From contig OZ025207.1 of assembly GCA_964019055.1 (NCBI GenBank), positions 5,011,501-5,075,500 on the forward strand: DNA of 64,000 nucleotides, in the 5' to 3' direction. The position numbers and the translations under genes are program-made. Shown piece by piece: positions 21,830-34,533 of the stretch. Every line of letters begins with the position of its first letter. Positions within the stretch are counted from its first letter, which is position 1. The notes below the pieces were generated by a model, which was not told where the DNA came from, made no database searches, and was given only the letters and a program-made list of their open reading frames with translations. Source of the stretch: Anthopleura xanthogrammica (lineage: Eukaryota > Cnidaria > Anthozoa > Actiniaria > Actiniidae).

Positions 21830-24800
21830 TTTTAACCCTAACAATGAGGTTTTTTGCTGATGGGATGACTTTTTTGCCAAAAACACGACATTATTGCTGA
21901 TGAAAAAAACGTATTGGCTGAAAACACGACGTTTTGGCTGATAAAATGAAGTTTTTGGTGAGAAAATGAGATTTTTGGTGAAAAAAAGGGGTTTTTGGCT
22001 GAACATTTTTTTTTGGCTGAGAATTTTCTTTTGCCGATAACACGACGTTTTCACTGCTAAAAGCACATTTTGGGCGCGAACAGCACATTTGTGGTGAGAA
22101 AAAGAGTGTTTTGCTGAGAAAAAAAGCATTTTTGCTGAAAAAAGGTCATTTTAACCCTAACAATGAGGTTTTTTGCTGATGGGATGACTTTTTTGCCAAA
22201 AACACGACATTATTGCTGATGAAAAAAACGTATTGGCTGAAAACACGACGTTTTGGCTGATAAAATGAAGTTTTTGGTGAGAAAATGAGATTTTTGGTGA
22301 AAAAAGGTGTTTTTGGCTGAGAATTTTTTTTTGGCTGAGAATTTTGTTTTGCCGATAACACGACGTTTTCACTGCTAAAAGCACATTTTGGGCGCGAACA
22401 GCACATTTGTGGTGAGAAAAAGAGTGTTTTGCTGAGAAAAAAGCATTTTTGCTGAAAAAAGGTCATTTTAACCCTAACAATGAGGTTTTTTGCTGATGGG
22501 ATGATATTTTTGCCGAAAACACGACATTATTGCTGATGAAAAAACGTATTGGCTCAAAACACGACGTTTTGGCTGATAAAATGAAGTTTTTGGTGAGAAA
22601 ATGAGATTTTTGGTGAAAAAAAGGGGTTTTTGGCTGAAAATTTTTCTTTGGCTGAGAATTTTTTTTTGCCGATAACACGACGTTTTTACTGCTAAAAGCA
22701 CATTTTGGGCGCGAACAGCACATTTGTGGTGAGAAAAAGAGTGTTTTGCTGAGAAAAAAAGCATTTTTGCTGAAAATAGGTCATTTTAACCCTAACAATG
22801 AGGTTTTTTGCTGATGGGATGACTTTTTTGCCAAAAACACGACATTATTGCTGATGAAAAAAACGTATTGGCTGAAAACACGACGTTTTGGCTGATAAAA
22901 TGAAGTTTTTGGTGAGAAAATGAGATTTTTGGTGAAAAAAAGGGGTTTTTGGCTGAACATTTTTTTTTGGCTGAGAATTTTCTTTTGCCGATAACACGAC
23001 GTTTTCACTGCTAAAAGCACATTTTGGGCGCGAACAGCACATTTGTGGTGAGAAAAAGAGTGTTTTGCTGAGAAAAAAAGCATTTTTGCTGAAAAAAGGT
23101 CATTTTAACCCTAACAATGAGGTTTTTTGCTGATGGGATGACTTTTTTGCCAAAAACACGACATTATTGCTGATGAAAAAAACGTATTGGCTGAAAACAC
23201 GACGTTTTGGCTGATAAAATGAAGTTTTTGGTGAGAAAATGAGATTTTTGGTGAAAAAAGGTGTTTTTGGCTGAGAATTTTTTTTTGGCTGAGAATTTTG
23301 TTTTGCCGATAACACGACGTTTTCACTGCTAAAAGCACATTTTGGGCGCGAACAGCACATTTGTGGTGAGAAAAAGAGTGTTTTGCTGAGAAAAAAGCAT
23401 TTTTGCTGAAAAAAGGTCATTTTAACCCTAACAATGAGGTTTTTTGCTGATGGGATGACTTTTTTGCCAAAATCACGACATTATTGTTGATGAAAAAAAC
23501 GTATTGGCTGAAAACACGACGTTTTGGCTGATAAAATGAAGTTTTTGGTGAGAAAATGAGATTTTTGGTGAAAAAAAGGGGTTTTTGGCTGAAAATTTTT
23601 CTTATGCTGAGAATTTTTTTTTGCCGATAACACGACGTTTTTACTGCTAAAAGCACATTTTGGGCGCGAACAGCACATTTGTGGTGAGAAAAAGAGTGTT
23701 TTGCTGAGAAAAAAAGCATTTTTGCTGAAAAAAGGTCATTTTAACTTTAACAATGAGGTTTTTTGCTGATGGGATGACTTTTTTGCCAAAAACACGACAT
23801 TATTGCTGATGAAAAAAACGTATTGGCTGAAAACACGACGTTTAGGCTGATAAAATGAAGTTTTTGGTGAGAAAATGAGATTTTTGGTGAAAAAAGGTGT
23901 TTTTTGCTAAACATTTTATTTTGGCTCAGAATTTTGTTTTGCCGATAAGACGACGTTTTCACTGCTAAAAGCACATTTTGGGCGCGAACAGCACATTTGT
24001 GGTGAGAAAAAGAGTGTTTTGCTGAGAAAAAAGCATTTTTGCTGAAAAAAGGTCATTTTAACCCTAACAATGAGGTTTTTTGCTGATGGGATGACTTTTT
24101 TGCCAAAAACACGACATTATTGCTGATGAAAAAAACGTATTGGCTGAAAACACGACGTTTTCGCTGATAAAATGAAGTTTTTGGTGAGAAAATGAGATTT
24201 TTGGTGAAAAAAGGGGTTTTTGGCTGAACATTTTTTTTTGGCTGAGAATTTTGTTTTGCCGATAACACGACGTTTTCACTGCTAATAGCACATTTTGGGC
24301 GCGAACAGCACATTTGTGATGAGAAAAAGAGTGTTTTGCTGAGAAAAAAGCATTTTTGCTGAAAAAAGGTCATTTTAACCCTAACAATGAGGTTTTTTGC
24401 TGATGGGATGACTTTTTTGCCAAAATCACGACATTATTGTTGATGAAAAAAACGTATTGGCTGAAAACACGACGTTTTGGCTGATAAAATGAAGTTTTTG
24501 GTGAGAAAATGAGATTTTTGGTGAAAAAAAGGGGTTTTTGGCTGAAAATTTTTCTTTGGCTGAGAATTTTTTTTTGCCGATAACACGACGTTTTTACTGC
24601 TAAAAGCACATTTTGGGCGCGAACAGCACATTTGTGGTGAGAAAAAGAGTGTTTTGCTGAGAAAAAAAGCATTTTTGCTGAAAATAGGTCATTTTAACCC
24701 TAACAATGAGGTTTTTTGCTGATGGGATGACTTTTTTGCCAAAAACACGACATTATTGCTGATGAAAAAAACGTATTGGCTGAAAACACGACGTTTTGGC

Positions 24801-26282
24801 TGATAAAATGAAGTTTTTGGTGAGAAAATGAGATTTTTGGTGAAAAAAAGGGGTTTTTGGCTGAACATTTTTTTTTGGCTGAGAATTTTCTTTTGCCGAT
24901 AACACGACGTTTTCACTGCTAAAAGCACATTTTGGGCGCGAACAGCACATTTGTGGTGAGAAAAAGAGTGTTTTGCTGAGAAAAAAAGCATTTTTGCTGA
25001 AAAAAGGTCATTTTAACCCTAACAATGAGGTTTTTTGCTGATGGGATGACTTTTTTGCCAAAAACACGACATTATTGCTGATGAAAAAAACGTATTGGCT
25101 GAAAACACGACGTTTTGGCTGATAAAATGAAGTTTTTGGTGAGAAAATGAGATTTTTGGTGAAAAAAGGTGTTTTTGGCTGAGAATTTTTTTTTGGCTGA
25201 GAATTTTGTTTTGCCGATAACACGACGTTTTCACTGCTAAAAGCACATTTTGGGCGCGAACAGCACATTTGTGGTGAGAAAAAGAGTGTTTTGCTGAGAA
25301 AAAAGCATTTTTGCTGAAAAAAGGTCATTTTAACCCTAACAATGAGGTTTTTTGCTGATGGGATGACTTTTTTGCCAAAATCACGACATTATTGTTGATG
25401 AAAAAAACGTATTGGCTGAAAACACGACGTTTTGGCTGATAAAATGAAGTTTTTGGTGAGAAAATGAGATTTTTGGTGAAAAAAAGGGGTTTTTGGCTGA
25501 AAATTTTTCTTTGGCTGAGAATTTTTTTTTGCCGATAACACGACGTTTTTACTGCTAAAAGCACATTTTGGGCGCGAACAGCACATTTGTGGTGAGAAAA
25601 AGAGTGTTTTGCTGAGAAAAAAAGCATTTTTGCTGAAAAAAGGTCATTTTAACTTTAACAATGAGGTTTTTTGCTGATGGGATGACTTTTTTGCCAAAAA
25701 CACGACATTATTGCTGATGAAAAAAACGTATTGGCTGAAAACACGACGTTTAGGCTGATAAAATGAAGTTTTTGGTGAGAAAATGAGATTTTTGGTGAAA
25801 AAAGGTGTTTTTTGCTAAACATTTTATTTTGGCTCAGAATTTTGTTTTGCCGATAAGACGACGTTTTCACTGCTAAAAGCACATTTTGGGCGCGAACAGC
25901 ACATTTGTGGTGAGAAAAAGAGTGTTTTGCTGAGAAAAAAGCATTTTTGCTGAAAAAAGGTCATTTTAACCCTAACAATGAGGTTTTTTGCTGATGGGAT
26001 GACTTTTTTGCCAAAATCACGACATTATTGTTGATGAAAAAAACGTATTGGCTGAAAACACGACGTTTTGGCTGATAAAATGAAGTTTTTGGTGAGAAAA
26101 TGAGATTTTTGGTGAAAAAAAGGGGTTTTTGGCTGAAAATTTTTCTTTGGCTGAGAATTTTTTTTTGCCGATAACACGACGTTTTTACTGCTAAAAGCAC
26201 ATTTTGGGCGCGAACAGCACATTTGTGGTGAGAAAAAGAGTGTTTTGCTGAGAAAAAAAGCATTTTTGCTGAAAAAAGGTCA
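21830..26282 (+). repeat. Scrambled 954/1908-bp HOR territory
   Basis: By diagnostic variants the monomers fall into classes: a (21830, 22784, 24692; AAAAAAAGGGGT), b (22149, 23103, 25011; GGCTGAGAA before T9), c (22466 variant, 23420, 24373, 25328, 25964; AAAATCACG, TTATTGTTG, ATTTTTCTT), d (23739, 25647; TTAACTTTAAC, GTTTAGGCTG, GATAAGACG) and e (24056; GTTTTCGCTG, CTAATAGC). The order is abc, abcdec, abcdc. The offset is 954 bp between the first two trimers and 1908 bp between 22784 and 24692; the third group lacks e. This is a HOR family edited by loss and gain of whole monomers. Confidence 0.85.
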
Positions 26283-28504
26283 TTTTAACTTTAACAATGA
26301 GGTTTTTTGCTGATGGGATGACTTTTTTGCCAAAAACACGACATTATTGCTGATGAAAAAAACGTATTGGCTGAAAACACGACGTTTTGGCTGATAAAAT
26401 GAAGTTTTTGGTGAGAAAATGAGATTTTTGGTGAAAAAAGGGGTTTTTGGCAGAACATTTTTTTTTGGCTGAGAATTTTCTTTTGCCGATAACACGACGT
26501 TTTCACTGCTAAAAGCACATTTTGGGCAAGAACAGCACATTTGTGGTGAGAAAAAGAGTGTTTTGCTGAGAAAAAAGCATTTTTGCTGAAAAAAGGTCAT
26601 TTTAACCCTAACAATGAGGTTTTTTGCTGATGGGATGACTTTTTTGCCAAAAACACGACATTATTGCTGATGAAAAAAACGTATTGGCTGAAAACACGAC
26701 GTTTTGGCTGATAAAATGAAGTTTTTGGTGAGAAAATGAGATTTTTGGTGAAAAAAGGTGTTTTTTGCTAAACATTTTTTTTTGGCTCAGAATTTTGTTT
26801 TGCCGATAACACGACGTTTTCACTGCTAAAAGCACATTTTGGGCGCGAACAGCACATTTGTGGTGAGAAAAAGAGTGTTTTGCTGAGAAAAAAGCATTTT
26901 TGCTGAAAAAAGGTCATTTTAACCCTAACAATGAGGTTTTTTGCTGATGGGATGACTTTTTTGCCAAAATCACGACATTATTGCGGATGAAAAAAACGTA
27001 TTGGCTGAAAACACGACGTTTTGGCTGATAAAATGAAGTTTTTGGTGAGAAAATGAGATTTTTGGTGAAAAAAGGGGTTTTTGGCTGAACATTTTTTTTT
27101 GGCTGAGAATTTTCTTTTGCCGATAACACGACGTTTTCACTGCTAAAAGCACATTTTGGGCGCGAACAGCACATTTGTGGTGAGAAAAAGAGTGTTTTGC
27201 TGAGAAAAAAAGCATTTTTGCTGAAAAAAGGTCATTTTAACCCTAACAATGAGGTTTTTTGCTGATGGGATGACTTTTTTGCCAAAAACACGACATTATT
27301 GCTGATGAAAAAACGTATTGGCTGAAAACACGACGTTTTGGCTGATAAAATGAAGTTTTTGGTGAGAAAATGAGATTTTTGGTAAAAAAAGGTGTTTTTG
27401 GCTGAACATTTTTTTTTGGCTTAGAATTTTCTTTTGCCGATAACACGACGTTTTCACTGCTAATAGCACATTTTGGGCGCGAACAGCACATTTGTGATGA
27501 GAAAAAGAGTGTTTTGCTGAGAAAAAAGCATTTTTGCTGAAAAAAGGTCATTTTAACCCTAACAATGAGGTTTTTTGCTGATGGGATGACTTTTTTGCCA
27601 AAAACACGACATTATTGCTGATGAAAAAAACGTATTGGCTGAAAACACGACGTTTTGGCTGATAAAATGAAGTTTTTGGTGAGAATATGAGATTTTTGGT
27701 GAAAAAAGGTGTTTTTGGCTGAACATTTTTTTTTGGCTGAGAATTTTCTTTTGCCGATAACACGACGTTTTCACTGCTAAAAGCACATTTTGGGCGCGAA
27801 CAGCACATTTTTTGGTGAGAAAAAGAGTGTTTTGCTGAGAAAAAAAGCATTTTTGCTGAAAAAAGGTCATTTTAACCCTAACAATGAGGTTTTTTGCTGA
27901 AGGGATGACTTTTTTGCCAAAAACACGACATTATTGCTGATGAAAAAAACGTATTGGCTGAAAACACGACGTTTTGGCTGATAAAATGAAGTTGTTGGTA
28001 AGAAAATGAGATTTTTGGTGAAAAAAGGTGTTTTTGGCTGAAAATTTTTTTTTGGCTGAGAATTTTCTTTTGCCGATAACACGACGTTTTCACTGCTAAA
28101 AGCACATTTTGGGCGCGAACAGCACATTTGTGGTGAGAAAAAGAGTGTTTTGCTGAGAAAAAAAGCATTTTTGCTGAAAAAAGGTCATTTTAACCCTAAC
28201 AATGAGGTTTTTTGCTGATGGGATGACTTTTTTGCCAAAAACACGACATTATTGCTGATGAAAAAAACGTATTGGCTGAAAACACGACGTTTTGGCTGAT
28301 AAAATGAAGTTTTTGGTGAGAAAATGAGATTTTTGGTGAAAAAAGGTGTTTTTTGCTGAATATTTTTTTTTGGCTGTGAATTTTCTTTTGCCGATAACAC
28401 GACGTTTTCACTGCTAAAAGCACATTTTGGGCGCGAACAGCACATTTGTGATGAGAAAAAGAGTGTTTTGCTGAGAAAAAAGCATTTTTGCTGAAAAAAG
28501 GTCA
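26283..28504 (+). repeat. Seven mixed monomers without a clear HOR
   Basis: Monomers at 26283, 26600, 26917, 27235, 27551, 27870 and 28188. Each combines markers found elsewhere: TTAACTTTAAC in 26283, GCTAAACAT and GGCTCAGAA in 26600, AAAATCACG in 26917, CTAATAGC with GTGATGAG in 27235, ACATTTTTTGGTGAG in 27551, GTTGTTGGTAAG in 27870, GGCTGTGAA in 28188. This mosaic pattern fits past exchange among subfamilies. Confidence 0.8.
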
Positions 28505-29138
28505 TTTTAACCCTAACAATGAGGTTTTTTGCTGATGGGATGACTTTTTTGCCAAAAACACGACATTATTGCTGATGAAAAAAACGTATTGGCTGAAAAC
28601 ACGACGTTTTCGCTGATAAAATGAAGTTTTTGGTGAGAAAATGAGATTTTTGGTGAAAAAAGGGGTTTTTGGCTGAACATTTTTTTTTGGCTGAGAATTT
28701 TGTTTTGCCGATAACACGACGTTTTCACTGCTAATAGCACATTTTGGGCGCGAACAGCACATTTGTGATGAGAAAAAGAGTGTTTTGCTGAGAAAAAAGC
28801 ATTTTTGCTGAAAAAAGGTCATTTTAACCCTAACAATGAGGTTTTTTGCTGATGGGATGACTTTTTTGCCAAAAACACGACATTATTGCTGATGAAAAAA
28901 ACGTATTGGCTGAAAACACGACGTTTTCGCTGATAAAATGAAGTTTTTGGTGAGAAAATGAGATTTTTGGTGAAAAAAGGGGTTTTTGGCTGAACATTTT
29001 TTTTTGGCTGAGAATTTTGTTTTGCCGATAACACGACGTTTTCACTGCTAATAGCACATTTTGGGCGCGAACAGCACATTTGTGATGAGAAAAAGAGTGT
29101 TTTGCTGAGAAAAAAGCATTTTTGCTGAAAAAAGGTCA
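28505..29138 (+). repeat. Two apparently identical 317-bp monomers
   Basis: Monomers 28505 and 28822 both have GTTTTCGCTG, GGGGTTTTTGGCTG, GAATTTTGTTTTGCC, CTAATAGC and TTGTGATGAG. The same set occurs at 24056, about 4.4 kb upstream. This is a recent single-monomer duplication, with the same type present at a distance. Confidence 0.88.
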
Positions 29139-31043
29139 TTTTAACCCTAACAATGAGGTTTTTTGCTGATGGGATGACTTTTTTGCCAAAAACACGACAT
29201 TATTGCTGATGAAAAAAACGTATTGGCTGAAAACACGACGTTTTGGCTGATAAAATGAAGTTTTTGGTGAGAAAATGAGATTTTTGGTGAAAAAAGGTGT
29301 TTTTTGCTGAATATTTTTTTTTGGCTGAGAATTTTGTTTTGCCGATAACACGACGTTTTCACTGCCAAAAGCACATTTTGGGCGCGAACAGCACATTTGT
29401 GGTGAGAAAAAGAGTGTTTTGCTGAGAAAAAAAGCATTTTTGCTGAAAAAAGGTCATTTTAACCCTAACAATGAGGTTTTTTGCTGATGGGATGACTTTT
29501 TTGGCAAAAACACGACATTATTGCTGATGAAAAAAACGTATTGGCTGAAAATACGACGTTTTGGCTGATAAAATGAAGTTTTTGGTGAGAAAATGAGATT
29601 TTTGGTGAAAAAAGGTGTTTTTGGCTGAACATTTTTTTTTGGCTGAGAATTTTGTTTTGCCGATAACACGACGTTTTCACTGCTAATAGCACATTTTGGG
29701 CGCGAACAGCACATTTGTGATGAGAAAAAGAGTGTTTTGCTGAGAAAAAAGCATTTTTGCTGAAAAAAGGTCATTTTAACCCTAACAATGAGGTTTTTTG
29801 CTGATGGGATGACTTTTTTGCCAAAAACACGACATTATTGCTGATGAAAAAAACGTATTGGCTGAAAACACGACGTTTTGGCTGATAAAATGAAGTTTTT
29901 GGTGAGAAAATGAGATTTTTGGTGAAAAAAGGTGTTTTTTGCTGAATATTTTTTTTTGGCTGAGAATTTTGTTTTGCCGATAACACGACGTTTTCACTGC
30001 CAAAAGCACATTTTGGGCGCGAACAGCACATTTGTGGTGAGAAAAAGAGTGTTTTGCTGAGAAAAAAAGCATTTTTGCTGAAAAAAGGTCATTTTAACCC
30101 TAACAATGAGGTTTTTTGCTGATGGGATGACTTTTTTGGCAAAAACACGACATTATTGCTGATGAAAAAAACGTATTGGCTGAAAATACGACGTTTTGGC
30201 TGATAAAATGAAGTTTTTGGTGAGAAAATGAGATTTTTGGTGAAAAAAGGTGTTTTTTGCTGAATATTTTTTTTTGGCTGTGAATTTTCTTTTGCCGATA
30301 ACACGACGTTTTCACTGCTAAAAGCACATTTTGGGCGCGAACAGCACATTTGTCATGAGAAAAAGAGTGTTTTGCTGAGAAAAAAGCATTTTTGCTGAAA
30401 AAAGGTCATTTTAACCCTAACAATGAGGTTTTTTGCTGATGGGATGACTTTTTTGCCAAAAACACGACATTATTGCTGATGAAAAAAACGTATTGGCTGA
30501 AAACACGACGTTTTGGCTGATAAAATGAAGTTTTTGGTGAGAAAATGAGATTTTTGGTGAAAAAAGGTGTTTTTTGCTGAATATTTTTTTTTGGCTGAGA
30601 ATTTTGTTTTGCCGATAACACGACGTTTTCACTGCCAAAAGCACATTTTGGGCGCGAACAGCACATTTGTGGTGAGAAAAAGAGTGTTTTGCTGAGAAAA
30701 AAAGCATTTTTGCTGAAAAAAGGTCATTTTAACCCTAACAATGAGGTTTTTTGCTGATGGGATGACTTTTTTGGCAAAAACACGACATTATTGCTGATGA
30801 AAAAAACGTATTGGCTGAAAATACGACGTTTTGGCTGATAAAATGAAGTTTTTGGTGAGAAAATGAGATTTTTGGTGAAAAAAGGTGTTTTTGGCTGAAC
30901 ATTTTTTTTTGGCTGAGAATTTTCTTTTGCCGATAACACGACGTTTTCACTGCTAAAAGCACATTTTGGGCGCGAACAGCACATTTGTGGTGAGAAAAAG
31001 AGTGTTTTGCTGAGAAAAAAGCATTTTTGCTGATAAAAGGTCA
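29139..31043 (+). repeat. 635-bp dimer HOR, three copies
   Basis: Dimers begin at 29139, 29774 and 30409. The first monomer of each has GCTGAATAT before T9, GAATTTTGTTTTGCC, CTGCCAAAAGC and an extra A in u15. The second (29457, 30092, 30727) has TTTTTTGGCAAAAACACG in u3 and AAAATACG in u5, but its 3' half varies: CTAATAGC with GTGATGAG, GGCTGTGAA with GTCATGAG, or the common form ending GCTGATAAAAGG. So 3' halves were exchanged while the dimer frame was kept. Confidence 0.88.
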
Positions 31044-34000
31044 TTTTAACCCTAACAATGAGGTTTTTTGCTGATGGGATGACTTTTTTGCCAAAAACAC
31101 GACATTATTGCTGATGAAAAAAACGTATTGGCTGAAAACACGACGTTTTGGCTGATAAAATGAAGTTTTTGGTGAGAAAATGAGATTTTTGGTGAAAAAA
31201 GGTGTTTTTTGCTGAATATTTTTTTTTGGCTGAGAATTTTGTTTTGCCGATAACACGACGTTTTCACTGCCAAAAGCACATTTTGGGCGCGAACAGCACA
31301 TTTGTGGTGAGAAAAAGAGTGTTTTGCTGAGAAAAAAAGCATTTTTGCTGAAAAAAGGTCATTTTAACCCTAACAATGAGGTTTTTTGCTGATGGGATGA
31401 CTTTTTTGGCAAAAACACGACATTATTGCTGATGAAAAAAACGTATTGGCTGAAAATACGACGTTTTGGCTGATAAAATGAAGTTTTTGGTGAGAAAATG
31501 AGATTTTTGGTGAAAAAAGGTGTTTTTGGCTGAACATTTTTTTTTGGCTGAGAATTTTCTTTTGCCGATAACACGACGTTTTCACTGCTAAAAGCACATT
31601 TTGGGCGCGAACAGCACATTTGTGGTGAGAAAAAGAGTGTTTTGCTGAGAAAAAAGCATTTTTGCTGATAAAAGGTCATTTTAACCCTAACAATGAGGTT
31701 TTTTGCTGATGGGATGACTTTTTTGCCAAAAACACGACATAATTGCTGATGAAAAAAACGTATTGGCTGAAAACACGACGTTTTGGCTGATAAAATGAAG
31801 TTTTTGGTGAGAAAATGAGATTTTTGGTGAAAAAAGGGGTTTTTGGCTGAACATTTTTTTTTGGCTGAGAATTTTCTTTTGCCGATAACACGACGTTTTC
31901 ACTGCTAAAAGCACATTTTGGGCGCGAACAGCACATTTGTGGTGAGAAAAAGAGTGTTTTGCTGAGAAAAAAGCATTTTTGCTGAAAAAAGGTCATTTTA
32001 ACCCTAACAATGAGGTTTTTTGCTGATGGGATGACTTTTTTGGCAAAAACACGACATTATTGCTGATGAAAAAAACGTATTGGCTGAAAATACGACGTTT
32101 TGGCTGATAAAATGAAGTTTTTGGTGAGAAAATGAGATTTTTGGTGAAAAAAGGGGTTTTTGGCTGAACATTTTTTTTTGGCTGAGAATTTTCTTTTGCC
32201 GATAACACGACGTTTTCACTGCTAAAAGCACATTTTGGGCGCGAACAGCACATTTGTGGTGAGAAAAAGAGTGTTTTGCTGAGAAAAAAGCATTTTTGCT
32301 GATAAAAGGTCATTTTAACCCTAACAATGAGGTTTTTTGCTGATGGGATGACTTTTTTGCCAAAAACACGACATAATTGCTGATGAAAAAAACGTATTGG
32401 CTGAAAACACGACGTTTTGGCTGATAAAATGAAGTTTTTGGTGAGAAAATGAGATTTTTGGTGAAAAAAGGTGTTTTTTGCTGAATATTTTTTTTTGGCT
32501 GAGAATTTTGTTTTGCCGATAACACGACGTTTTCACTGCCAAAAGCACATTTTGGGCGCGAACAGCACATTTGTGGTGAGAAAAAGAGTGTTTTGCTGAG
32601 AAAAAAAGCATTTTTGCTGAAAAAAGGTCATTTTAACCCTAACAATGAGGTTTTTTGCTGATGGGATGACTTTTTTGGCAAAAACACGACATTATTGCTG
32701 ATGAAAAAAACGTATTGGCTGAAAATACGACGTTTTGGCTGATAAAATGAAGTTTTTGGTGAGAAAATGAGATTTTTGGTGAAAAAAGGTGTTTTTGGCT
32801 GAACATTTTTTTTTGGCTGAGAATTTTCTTTTGCCGATAACACGACGTTTTCACTGCTAAAAGCACATTTTGGGCGCGAACAGCACATTTGTGGTGAGAA
32901 AAAGAGTGTTTTGCTGAGAAAAAAGCATTTTTGCTGATAAAAGGTCATTTTAACCCTAACAATGAGGTTTTTTGCTGATGGGATGACTTTTTTGCCAAAA
33001 ACACGACATTATTGCTGATGAAAAAAACGTATTGGCTGAAAACACGACGTTTTGGCTGATAAAATGAAGTTTTTGGTGAGAAAATGAGATTTTTGGTGAA
33101 AAAAGGTGTTTTTTGCTGAATATTTTTTTTTGGCTGAGAATTTTGTTTTGCCGATAACACGACGTTTTCACTGCCAAAAGCACATTTTGGGCGCGAACAG
33201 CACATTTGTGGTGAGAAAAAGAGTGTTTTGCTGAGAAAAAAAGCATTTTTGCTGAAAAAAGGTCATTTTAACCCTAACAATGAGGTTTTTTGCTGATGGG
33301 ATGACTTTTTTGGCAAAAACACGACATTATTGCTGATGAAAAAAACGTATTGGCTGAAAATACGACGTTTTGGCTGATAAAATGAAGTTTTTGGTGAGAA
33401 AATGAGATTTTTGGTGAAAAAAGGTGTTTTTGGCTGAACATTTTTTTTTGGCTGAGAATTTTCTTTTGCCGATAACACGACGTTTTCACTGCTAAAAGCA
33501 CATTTTGGGCGCGAACAGCACATTTGTGGTGAGAAAAAGAGTGTTTTGCTGAGAAAAAAGCATTTTTGCTGATAAAAGGTCATTTTAACCCTAACAATGA
33601 GGTTTTTTGCTGATGGGATGACTTTTTTGCCAAAAACACGACATAATTGCTGATGAAAAAAACGTATTGGCTGAAAACACGACGTTTTGGCTGATAAAAT
33701 GAAGTTTTTGGTGAGAAAATGAGATTTTTGGTGAAAAAAGGGGTTTTTGGCTGAACATTTTTTTTTGGCTGAGAATTTTCTTTTGCCGATAACACGACGT
33801 TTTCACTGCTAAAAGCACATTTTGGGCGCGAACAGCACATTTGTGGTGAGAAAAAGAGTGTTTTGCTGAGAAAAAAGCATTTTTGCTGAAAAAAGGTCAT
33901 TTTAACCCTAACAATGAGGTTTTTTGCTGATGGGATGACTTTTTTGGCAAAAACACGACATTATTGCTGATGAAAAAAACGTATTGGCTGAAAATACGAC

Positions 34001-34533
34001 GTTTTGGCTGATAAAATGAAGTTTTTGGTGAGAAAATGAGATTTTTGGTGAAAAAAGGGGTTTTTGGCTGAACATTTTTTTTTGGCTGAGAATTTTCTTT
34101 TGCCGATAACACGACGTTTTCACTGCTAAAAGCACATTTTGGGCGCGAACAGCACATTTGTGGTGAGAAAAAGAGTGTTTTGCTGAGAAAAAAGCATTTT
34201 TGCTGATAAAAGGTCATTTTAACCCTAACAATGAGGTTTTTTGCTGATGGGATGACTTTTTTGCCAAAAACACGACATAATTGCTGATGAAAAAAACGTA
34301 TTGGCTGAAAACACGACGTTTTGGCTGATAAAATGAAGTTTTTGGTGAGAAAATGAGATTTTTGGTGAAAAAAGGGGTTTTTGGCTGAACATTTTTTTTT
34401 GGCTGAGAATTTTCTTTTGCCGATAACACGACGTTTTCACTGCTAAAAGCACATTTTGGGCGCGAACAGCACATTTGTGGTGAGAAAAAGAGTGTTTTGC
34501 TGAGAAAAAAGCATTTTTGCTGAAAAAAGGTCA
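31044..34533 (+). repeat. 1904-bp hexamer HOR built from dimers (1.8 copies)
   Basis: Monomers 31044, 31362, 31679, 31996, 32313, 32631 (1904 bp) recur as 32948, 33266, 33583, 33900, 34217. Markers are GACATAATTGC (31679, 32313, 33583, 34217), TTTTTTGGCAAAAAC (31362, 31996, 32631, 33266, 33900) and GCTGATAAAAGG. The fifth monomer of copy 2 (34217) starts like 32313 but switches to the 31679 type in its second half, which breaks off the copy. The dimer frame of the preceding block is still visible, so this is a HOR formed from an older HOR. Confidence 0.86.
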
